The notes under the pieces are model-generated. The model was not told the DNA's origin and did no database searches. It saw nothing but the letters and a program-made list of their open reading frames with translations. Position numbers and translations under genes: made by a program. Of a DNA stretch of 40,698 nt, positions 25,371-31,629 are shown in pieces. Source of the DNA: Oscillospiraceae bacterium (lineage in GTDB: Bacteria; Bacillota; Clostridia; Oscillospirales; CAG-272). The stretch is from contig SVSI01000018.1 in assembly GCA_015064385.1 (NCBI GenBank), positions 1-40,698 of the forward strand. Direction: 5' to 3'. The first letter of the stretch is position 1; every line of letters starts with the position of its first letter.

Positions 25371-25398
25371 TTGAAAAGTTGAAAAAATGTGCTATAAT
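25371..25398 (+). promoter_or_regulatory. Promoter of the four-helix membrane protein gene
   Basis: TTGAAA (25371-25376), a 16-base spacer, and TATAAT (25393-25398) preceded by TGC form an extended -10 promoter. Confidence 0.8.
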
Positions 25399-25446
25399 AA
25401 TATGAGTATAAGTACGGCTCGGCTGACCGGGAAAGGAAAAGCAACG

Positions 25447-25878
25447 ATGAACAAGTATCTTAGGATGATAAAAAAGATATTACTCGGCACCTGTGCCGTT
25501 TTTACGGTCCTCTATTTTCTGTTCACTTTAATGTCGGGTGCTGTCGGAAATCTGCACCCCACTCTCCCGCTCAGAAACTCTGCCGTGCTTCTTCTGTTTG
25601 CTCTTGAGCTTTGTCTGTGCGATCTCATATTTGAGATCACAAAGATCAAGTTTTTTGTAAAGGTGCTCTGTCACTTCGCGGCAACTCTCGTTTCGGCAAT
25701 GATCTCTCTCGGCGTCGCGGGATACTCTCTCGGACCCAGAACGCTTATTTTGGTATTCGTGTTCCTTTTCGTTTACGCGATCGTTTCCCCTATATACATT
25801 CTCGTTGGAAAGAAGCACAAAAAGGGCGTCAAAACGGAAAAGCCGAGCGATTACGTAAGTATTTTCAAGAAGGATTAG
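25447..25878 (+). CDS. Four-helix membrane protein of unknown function (DUF3021-like)
   Basis: With the start at ATG 25447 behind AAAGGA, this is a 143-residue protein; a longer frame from about 25387 would start inside the promoter. Four hydrophobic segments are visible (about 12-32, 46-66, 73-95 and 101-120), followed by a Lys-rich cytoplasmic tail ending SDYVSIFKKD. Size and helix spacing recall DUF3021 membrane proteins, which often accompany LytTR regulators, but no regulator is adjacent, so the family call is tentative. Its last 14 bases overlap the 3' end of trmB on the other strand. Confidence 0.65.
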   Translation: MNKYLRMIKKILLGTCAVFTVLYFLFTLMSGAVGNLHPTLPLRNSAVLLLFALELCLCDLIFEITKIKFFVKVLCHFAATLVSAMISLGVAGYSLGPRTLILVFVFLFVYAIVSPIYILVGKKHKKGVKTEKPSDYVSIFKKD

Positions 25879-26497
25879 GACGAGCCACGAGCGATTTGAT
25901 CTTTATACCCTGCGCGGTAAAGTTCTTCTCGTACTCTGTCATAATATTATCCTTTGCCCACTCTTCGGAGTGAAGGTCGTAGGTAACGTTTTCAAGAGTC
26001 CAGCCGCAGGTTGTAAACTCCTCGAGCGAGAACTCAAAAAGACCGTCGTTGTCGGTTTTCATAACTATTCTGCCATCGGGTGAGAGAACGTTTTTATAGA
26101 CGTTTAGAAACGCACGGTAAGTAAGGCGGCGCTTGGTGTGTCCCTTCTTCGGCCACGGATCGGAGAAATTGAGGTATATCTCCTTTACGTCTCCCTTTTT
26201 GAAATATTCTCCGAGCATAAGTGCGTTTGTATTGATAAAACGCACGTTACCGAGCTCTGCCGCCTTGGAGTTTTCAAGAGCGGTAATGATCGCAGAGGTC
26301 TGAAGCTCGGCGGCAATAAAGGTCCTGTCGGGATATCTTTTCGCGGTATCTCTGATAAATCCGCCCTTACCGCAACCTATCTCGAGATAAACGGGAAATT
26401 TATCTCGGTAGCTTTCCATCTCCTCGGGACTGCTTATAATAAGATCGGCGCACGCCTCAAGGCGCGCCTCGCTGTTCTTCTTTTTTCTCATTCTCAT
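25865..26497 (-). CDS. trmB: tRNA (guanine-N7-)-methyltransferase
   Basis: TrmB makes m7G46 in tRNA using SAM. The start ATG 26497 (MRMRKKKNSEAR) follows AAAGGA; this gives 210 residues. The SAM motif EIGCGKGG lies at 39-46, and the signature NFSDPWPKKGHTKRRL with the catalytic Asp and the basic tRNA-contact residues is intact. The gene has its own promoter (26535-26562). It converges with the membrane-protein gene and their 3' ends overlap by 14 bases. Confidence 0.95.
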   Translation of the reverse strand: MRMRKKKNSEARLEACADLIISSPEEMESYRDKFPVYLEIGCGKGGFIRDTAKRYPDRTFIAAELQTSAIITALENSKAAELGNVRFINTNALMLGEYFKKGDVKEIYLNFSDPWPKKGHTKRRLTYRAFLNVYKNVLSPDGRIVMKTDNDGLFEFSLEEFTTCGWTLENVTYDLHSEEWAKDNIMTEYEKNFTAQGIKIKSLVARPNPS

Positions 26498-26534
26498 AAC
26501 TGAAAATTCCTTTCGGATAAACATTACACCTAAC

Positions 26535-26562
26535 AGTATATCATTTTAAGTAAAATATTCAA
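26535..26562 (-). promoter_or_regulatory. Promoter of trmB
   Basis: On the minus strand TTGAAT (26562-26557), a 16-base spacer and TATACT (26540-26535) with a TGA extended -10 form a plausible sigma-A promoter. Confidence 0.65.
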
Positions 26563-26625
26563 GAGTATTTTTCAAATATTTTGTCAAACGACAAACTTTT
26601 ACGTATTTTAAGCAAGGAGGCCGCA

Positions 26626-27486
26626 ATGACCAAACAGCAATTTTTGGAGGCGTTTGAAAGCGCGCTCGGCGCAGAAAACGTATCTGCCGATTTTACACGC
26701 GAGCAAAGCGCTCTCGTTTCGGAAAAGATCCTTTCTCTTTCGGACGAAGCATTTGCTAAATACGCAAACGAAGAAAACGTAAATATGCTCGCTCGCTCCG
26801 CTATGGAGGAGTATCTTTCGAGAACGAAGATACCTACCGACACTGCTGCACAGGAAAGTGAACAGGAGAGTCAGGATGCTCCGACCATCACGCTCGACGC
26901 TGCGATATCGCAGGAAGAAGGCGACGCGGACGCGATCCCCGACGAAGCTCCCGCCGATAAGAGCGACGATATCGTAACTGTTGATACGACTCCCGTTGCA
27001 GTTCACAAGAAAAAAACGGACAGCGATATCGACACCTTCTGGAAAGCACTTCTTAAGAAGGTCGAGGACAAAACGCCCTCTCTTCTTTTCACGATACTTG
27101 CCGTACTTTCCTTCCCGCTGATACTTTTTGCGGCGTTCGTAGTGATCGGTGCGCTCTGCTCGATCTATTTCGCACTTGCCGCACTCGTGGTTGCGATCGT
27201 CGGTGCTATTATAATGATAGTTTGCGGCGGCGGACTTATCTCGATAGTATCCCTTCTGTACGGCGCAACGCAGGTAATGCAGGCACCGAGATACGTTGGT
27301 ATCCACGAGATCGGATTTGCCCTTATAGTTATAGGCGCAACCCTTCTTTCCTCCGTTCTCCTTTACAATATAGCTATTCGCCTTATTCCCTGGGTTCTCT
27401 CGAAGGCCTCGGTTGTCTTTAAGGTGATCATAGTTCAGCTCAGAAAGCTCGCCGAAAAAGCAAAGAAAGGATGTGATCTGCTGTGA
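26626..27486 (+). CDS. HAAS/DUF1700-like membrane protein
   Basis: The start ATG 26626 has a perfect AAGGAGG. The 286-residue protein begins MTKQQFLEAFESAL, like the HAAS signalling domain of DUF1700 proteins. An acidic, low-complexity linker follows (about 75-140, rich in Glu/Asp/Ala). Then come three to four membrane helices (about 150-265) and a short basic tail. DUF1700 proteins are usually paired with a DUF4097 protein and often a PadR regulator; the next gene is DUF4097-like and overlaps it by four bases, but no PadR gene is present. Function is unknown; the pair may sense the cell surface. Confidence 0.7.
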   Translation: MTKQQFLEAFESALGAENVSADFTREQSALVSEKILSLSDEAFAKYANEENVNMLARSAMEEYLSRTKIPTDTAAQESEQESQDAPTITLDAAISQEEGDADAIPDEAPADKSDDIVTVDTTPVAVHKKKTDSDIDTFWKALLKKVEDKTPSLLFTILAVLSFPLILFAAFVVIGALCSIYFALAALVVAIVGAIIMIVCGGGLISIVSLLYGATQVMQAPRYVGIHEIGFALIVIGATLLSSVLLYNIAIRLIPWVLSKASVVFKVIIVQLRKLAEKAKKGCDLL

Positions 27487-28526
27487 AATCATCGTCCATT
27501 ATCAGTATCTTTATAGCACTCGTGCTTATCGTCAGCGGATACGTTCTCTGTGCAAAGGCAAGAAACTCGGCTCCGAGCGATGCCGCGATCGACGGTAACA
27601 CCCTCGTCAACGAGGACGGAATGGTCGTTACCGAGATCTCCCTCGAAGGCCAGACCTTCTCGGCTGTCAACGTATATGCAGAGGGCTGCAAGGTCGAGAT
27701 CCACGGAAACGCCGAAAAATCCTCGATAACTCTCATTAACTTCAACGAAAACACTTATATCGCGGCAGCAAGCGAAAAGGTACTTACCGTTTCCAACAAG
27801 GTATCCCTTCTCGACTATCTTAACTTCAACGGAACCGGAGTAAAGTTCAGCGGAGTTTGGAAAACTCTCCGTTCCTTCCTTAACTACGATACCTCGAAGG
27901 GTGAGCAGGAGATACACGTTTATCTCGCCGGTGACGCAGATATTTCCAAGATCAATCTTTCCTGCACCCAAAACGCAAATATGCGCGTTACCGATATTAA
28001 CAAGGACTGTGACATAGCAGTAAGCACAAGTGACAGCTCACTTGAGATGAGCACCATCGTTGCAAACTCGCTGACTCTCGCGGGAAGCGGCGGAGAGATC
28101 ACTCTCGGAGACGCTACGCTCACGAGCTTTGAATATCTCTCAAGCGCGGCTAAATTTACCGCCAGCGGCGTCGTTGCCGAAAATCTTACGGTAGATACCG
28201 ACTCGTCTGACGTGTCACTTCACAACTCCGATTTCAGAAACGTAAGCGTTGATCTCGCAGAGGGATCGCTCATACTCTCCACCAAATACGACCGTAGCAA
28301 CTATTTCCGCAAAATAGAGATAACCGAGGGCGAGATTATTCAAAACGGCGAGCCCATCGGGCAAAAGGATGTGTCTGCAGAAGAGCTTGCCGACAAGCTT
28401 CCCGGAAATATGTCGATAAAAGTTAAGGTTGGCGGCGTTGACATCACGTTCGGAAGCGAGATTCTCGAGCCCCTTGAGGATCCAAATGCACCCGAGACGC
28501 CCGAGACTCCCGAAAACAAAAAATAA
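27483..28526 (+). CDS. DUF4097-like surface protein (putative adhesin fold)
   Basis: The gene starts with GTG 27483, overlapping the previous stop (GTGA), with AAAGGA upstream. The 347-residue protein has one N-terminal transmembrane segment (about 3-22) and then an extracellular part. That part consists of short strands with repeated patterns (SSLEMSTIVANSLTLAGSGG, and later SSDVSLHNSDFRNVSVDL), typical of the right-handed beta-helix of DUF4097 proteins. A Pro/Glu-rich tail ends it (PETPETPENKK). The membrane anchor and coupling to the HAAS-like gene suggest that the pair works together. Binding partners are unknown. Confidence 0.75.
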   Translation: MKSSSIISIFIALVLIVSGYVLCAKARNSAPSDAAIDGNTLVNEDGMVVTEISLEGQTFSAVNVYAEGCKVEIHGNAEKSSITLINFNENTYIAAASEKVLTVSNKVSLLDYLNFNGTGVKFSGVWKTLRSFLNYDTSKGEQEIHVYLAGDADISKINLSCTQNANMRVTDINKDCDIAVSTSDSSLEMSTIVANSLTLAGSGGEITLGDATLTSFEYLSSAAKFTASGVVAENLTVDTDSSDVSLHNSDFRNVSVDLAEGSLILSTKYDRSNYFRKIEITEGEIIQNGEPIGQKDVSAEELADKLPGNMSIKVKVGGVDITFGSEILEPLEDPNAPETPETPENKK

Positions 28527-28533
28527 TTTTTTA

Positions 28534-28560
28534 ACGGCAGACTTCGGTCTGCCGTTTTTT
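28534..28560 (+). terminator. Terminator after the DUF4097-like gene
   Basis: A 9-bp perfect stem with a TTCG tetraloop (28534-28542 with 28547-28555) is followed by six T residues. Confidence 0.95.
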
Positions 28561-28678
28561 AATGAAAAACTTTCCTTGATCTATTTTGCATAATTCACTC
28601 CGCACAGCACAAAATAATCTTGCGCGAGGATATATTTCAAATTTTACACCGCGCATATTAAAAGGAAGGTCTGAAAAA

Positions 28679-28897
28679 ATGATTATAGACAGAATAGCCC
28701 TTTTCCTCTCGATAATCGGAGGACTCAACTGGGGCAGTATCGGTTTTTTCGGCTATGATTTTGTGGCTTGGATATTTGGCGGTCAGGACGCTGTCGGAAG
28801 CAGAATAATCTACTCTCTCGTAGGCGTTGCCGCAATATGGTGCATTTCTCTTCTCTTTCGTGAAAGAACCCCTATTCTCGAAAGCGCAGAGGACTAA
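28679..28897 (+). CDS. DUF378 family small membrane protein
   Basis: This is a 72-residue protein with two transmembrane helices and the family signature IGGLNWGSIGFF, followed by FDFVAWIFG-like sequence (GYDFVAWIFGGQDAVGSRIIY). DUF378 proteins are widespread and of unknown function. The start ATG 28679 follows AAAGGAAGG; a longer open frame upstream has no such site. A terminator lies between it and both neighbours, so it is a single-gene unit. Confidence 0.85.
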   Translation: MIIDRIALFLSIIGGLNWGSIGFFGYDFVAWIFGGQDAVGSRIIYSLVGVAAIWCISLLFRERTPILESAED

Positions 28898-28944
28898 AGC
28901 ATAAGCAAAATTCGGGCTTATTCGGCCGAAAAGTGAACTCAAAG

Positions 28945-28975
28945 CAAGGGTGGGCAGATGCCCTCCCTTGTTTTT
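28945..28975 (+). terminator. Terminator after the DUF378 gene
   Basis: An 11-bp stem with one mismatch (28945-28955 with 28960-28970) and a 4-base loop is followed by TTTTT. Confidence 0.85.
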
Positions 28976-29004
28976 CTTTCTTTGAAAATAATTGCAAAAA
29001 GCCG

Positions 29005-29033
29005 TTGACATAATCGAAGAAATAGTGTAAAAT
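29005..29033 (+). promoter_or_regulatory. Promoter of the DUF1292 gene
   Basis: TTGACA (29005-29010), a 17-base spacer and TAAAAT (29028-29033) form a strong sigma-A promoter about 36 bases before the start codon. Confidence 0.88.
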
Positions 29034-29068
29034 ACATATAAGAACTTTTAAGAAAGGATTTTACTGAT

Positions 29069-29386
29069 ATGAGCGAAGAAATAAAGAACAATGAAAATCT
29101 CGAAGAAGAATTCGGTATTCTTACCCTTACCGACGAGGAGGACGGAACCGAGTCCAAATTCGAGCTCATCGAGACCTATCAGGCAGACGACGGATCGATC
29201 TACTACGCACTTGCTCCCGTAAACGAAGACGGCTCCGAAGCAGAAGAGTACGTTATTCTCAAGGTTGAAGAAGAGGAAAACGGAGACGTTTCCCTTTGCA
29301 CCATCGAAGATGACGACGAATACGAGCGCATTGCGGACGTTTTCGACGATCTTCTTTTCTCCGAGATAGATTACGACGCCGAGTAA
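29069..29386 (+). CDS. DUF1292 (YrzB-like) protein
   Basis: This is a 105-residue, strongly acidic soluble protein. Residues 17-95 match the DUF1292 pattern: ILTLTDEEDGTESKFELIE, then YYALAPVN, and EEYVILKVEEEENG. In Bacillus the homologue yrzB lies with alaS, yrrK and yrzL; here it stands alone behind its own promoter. Its function is not established. AAAGGA lies upstream of the ATG. Confidence 0.85.
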   Translation: MSEEIKNNENLEEEFGILTLTDEEDGTESKFELIETYQADDGSIYYALAPVNEDGSEAEEYVILKVEEEENGDVSLCTIEDDDEYERIADVFDDLLFSEIDYDAE

Positions 29387-29399
29387 AATATCGGCAAAT

Positions 29400-29420
29400 G
29401 CGGGATAAATTTCCGCTTTT
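29400..29420 (+). terminator. Weak terminator after the DUF1292 gene
   Basis: A short 6-bp stem including a G-T pair (29400-29405 with 29411-29416) is followed by TTTT. It is a modest signal. Confidence 0.5.
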
Positions 29421-29463
29421 AACTCGATCTTTTTTGAGCATAATAATAACGGAAAGAAAAAAA

Positions 29464-29507
29464 CGGAAGATGCCGGGCTGATAAAGGTATTTTCCGGCAT
29501 CTTTCCG
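29464..29507. other. Long hairpin upstream of the structured RNA
   Basis: The 13-base arm at 29464-29476 pairs with 29494-29507 with one bulged base, around a 17-base loop. No T run follows on the plus strand. It may be a second terminator for the DUF1292 transcript or an operator-like or RNA element ahead of the non-coding RNA. I see no clear sigma-A promoter here. Confidence 0.5.
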
Positions 29508-29520
29508 AATAATCTGTTAT

Positions 29521-29745
29521 CGGGCATCCTGCTTTGCTCGTGGAAATGTCAGGTAAATAAACCTACAAAATGATTTTGGAGTCCGGATAAACTTCCGCGC
29601 CGGAGTGCAGACCTCCCCTTTTAAGCCCTGCCTTAGTCACGGTTTTCAAGGGACGTTGGGAGCACCGTAAAGCATCGGAGAGGACACCACCCTGACGAGA
29701 GCAGGGTTATATTTCTTGACCCACGGCAAAAGCGGGGCCCGATTA
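29521..29745 (+). ncRNA. Structured non-coding RNA, class uncertain (6S or raiA type)
   Basis: This stretch has no supported open frame and folds on itself end to end. GGGC at the left pairs with GCCC at the right, followed inward by GCTTTGCTCGTGG (29531-29543) with CCACGGCAAAAGC, and by TCAGG plus AAATAAACCT with AGGGTTATATTTCTTGA. The middle can form local stems: TCCGG with CCGGA, ACGGT with ACCGT, CCTCCCC with GGAGAGG, and CCCTG with CAGGG. The 3' half (GGACACCACCCTG...CAGGGTT) resembles the 6S RNA region GACACAxxCACCUU...AAGGGUU. The multi-branched centre would suit the clostridial raiA RNA better. A strong terminator follows. Ends are estimates. That it is a structured RNA gene seems likely; the class is open. 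Confidence 0.6.
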
Positions 29746-29753
29746 AAAACAAG

Positions 29754-29790
29754 AAACTCACTACTTTTTACGGTAGTGAGTTTTTGTTTT
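29754..29790. terminator. Bidirectional terminator between the RNA gene and the spoIID-like gene
   Basis: An 11-bp perfect stem (29754-29764 with 29773-29783) runs into TTTTTGTTTT on the plus strand and TTTCTTGTTTTT on the minus strand. It can close the RNA gene from the left and the ligA-to-spoIID-like run from the right. Confidence 0.92.
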
Positions 29791-29813
29791 ATATAAGATC
29801 AAAGAAAATGTTA

Positions 29814-31595
29814 TTAAACAGCTCCTTCATCGGTAACAAGCGTCTCAACGCTGACGTCCTTATAGTACGTCTTTATTATATCGACGTACGCATTCTCATA
29901 CGAATATCCTTTATTTACAAGGTCGTTTACGCCGTTGAGACTCATTCCGAGTCCGCTTCCCTGTCCGCGTCCGACAAAGACAAAATTGCCGTAAGCACCG
30001 CTGAGTGTAAGCTTTGTTTCGGAGCTTACAGTCTCCTTCGTATCGGAATTATAGTGCAGGGTGATCTCGCTTACCTCGTCTCCCGCAATACCGACCGAGA
30101 ACGCTGCGCTTTTTACAAATCCGGTGAGAATATTTCGTATTACCTCGCTTCCCTTTACGGTAAGCTTGTTATCGAAAATATCAACGAACTCGATCTCGGT
30201 GACGTAAACGCCGCTTTCCGAACGCTTTACTGTATTTATCTCCTTGACGTTACCGCGAAGAGGACAGTCTGATATCCTGTTTGAGAGCAGATCGTACAGC
30301 TCGCTGGGATTTATCTCGGCAGTCCATCTGCCGCCCGAGCGGTCTTCAAAATCCTCCCACGCGGAAAGTACCTCTACAAGATATTTTCCTTTTTCGGACA
30401 TACCCTCGCCGTAGGCGTCAGCAAGAGAGATGGTCGCTCCGCCGTACGTTGATCCGTAAAGCGCGTTTATGAGCTTACCATCGCTTTTTATGACTGTATT
30501 TTTGGTCGCATCTACCGCGTTTATTGCATTATCGTCCACGCTTCCGCAGCCGTGATAGACACCGCAGTGTGCCGTAGAGCAAAGATCAAAATTTTCATTT
30601 TTATGAGGCGAATCGGCATCAAGAGATCCGTAAGCGTTCGTTCTTATGACCGTTGCTACCGCCTTTAGCGCCTCGGCATTCCAAGACGTATCGACTTCGG
30701 TAGAAAGTCGGGACGCAACGTACTGCTCCATATAAAGGGTGTTTATTATTTGGAATTCTCCGCCCTTGTTTTCAAAGCGTAGTCTGCCGAAATAAGTACC
30801 TCCCGTAAGCGAGGTGAAATTTTCGTTTGCGACCGGTGTCAGATAGAGAGAATCTATACCCGAAAAATGGCAAAGAAGCGTTCCCGTTTTGTGATCTATA
30901 ACCGAATAAACGTTTTTATCGGGCTCGATTATGCTTGCCTCGCAGTTATAGGATACCTTGAACGCATCAAGAAAGTTTTCGGCAAGCTCGGCGCTGGCGA
31001 AGCCGCCGAGACAGATAAAATACTGTCCGTCTATATAGGCGGGAGCGGCGTAGCTGTCAAGACGCTTTACGGTATCCGAGATCCTTTCTATATACGCTCT
31101 GATATTATCCGCATTAAAGGTACCGGTGGTCTCACCCGTAGGTCTGAAAAGGATTATATTATCGTTTTTGGAGTTCGCTCCTACCTTTGTTGAGTAAGAA
31201 GACAGCATTACGCGATATCCGCCAACGCTGACTCCGGCGCCTTCCTCGGCGCGTGTGAAAGAATACTCCGTTTTTGAAAGATTTTCTCCGTTTGCTATCG
31301 ATACGCTTTTGACACCGTCCGCATCGTCAAAGGAAAGAAAGCTTTCGCCGCAAGGAATTTCTATGCGAAATCCCTTGCTTGCATCTGCGGTAAAGCTTTC
31401 GGCAAGTTCGCTGCCGTAGTACAGACCAACGTCTATCTCATCGCCCACTTTAAGGTCTGTTGCCATATTGGCGTACGACTGCACGGCCACTACGATGATA
31501 GAAAATATCATCATAAATCCGAGAAAACCCGCGATAATTCGCACGATCAGAGTCTTCAGCTCGGGGCCATTTGAGTGTCCGTTTGATTTTGACAT
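29814..31595 (-). CDS. SpoIID/LytB domain protein with a degenerate C-terminal motif
   Basis: SpoIID is a lytic transglycosylase that thins peptidoglycan during engulfment in sporulation. This 593-residue relative starts at ATG 31595 behind AAGGAGG. It has an N-terminal transmembrane segment (about 18-40), a long N-terminal region of roughly 230 residues, and the SpoIID domain in the C-terminal half. The family segment TLYMEQYVASRLSTEVDTSWNAEALKAVA-type (split here as EQYV...STEVD...EALKAVA) keeps the catalytic-region Glu. A TRANSYG-like CGVYHGCGS segment and GGATISLADAYG follow. The usual C-terminal GxGxGHGxGMSQxGA is GRGQGSGLGMSLNG here: the His and Gln are missing. Activity may be altered. 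It is the last gene of the ligA run. Confidence 0.8.
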   Translation of the reverse strand: MSKSNGHSNGPELKTLIVRIIAGFLGFMMIFSIIVVAVQSYANMATDLKVGDEIDVGLYYGSELAESFTADASKGFRIEIPCGESFLSFDDADGVKSVSIANGENLSKTEYSFTRAEEGAGVSVGGYRVMLSSYSTKVGANSKNDNIILFRPTGETTGTFNADNIRAYIERISDTVKRLDSYAAPAYIDGQYFICLGGFASAELAENFLDAFKVSYNCEASIIEPDKNVYSVIDHKTGTLLCHFSGIDSLYLTPVANENFTSLTGGTYFGRLRFENKGGEFQIINTLYMEQYVASRLSTEVDTSWNAEALKAVATVIRTNAYGSLDADSPHKNENFDLCSTAHCGVYHGCGSVDDNAINAVDATKNTVIKSDGKLINALYGSTYGGATISLADAYGEGMSEKGKYLVEVLSAWEDFEDRSGGRWTAEINPSELYDLLSNRISDCPLRGNVKEINTVKRSESGVYVTEIEFVDIFDNKLTVKGSEVIRNILTGFVKSAAFSVGIAGDEVSEITLHYNSDTKETVSSETKLTLSGAYGNFVFVGRGQGSGLGMSLNGVNDLVNKGYSYENAYVDIIKTYYKDVSVETLVTDEGAV

Positions 31596-31629
31596 CAATC
31601 ATCCCTCCTTAAAAAATTTCGTCTGTGTG

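Noticed and set aside
26581-26594. Inverted repeat TTGTC-N4-GACAA before the HAAS-like gene
   Set aside because: It could be an operator, but the arms are only five bases and no promoter fits around it; too weak to list as a feature.
29464-29790. Metabolite riboswitch controlling a downstream gene
   Set aside because: The gene downstream is on the opposite strand and the RNA ends at a terminator, so a cis-acting riboswitch role is unlikely.
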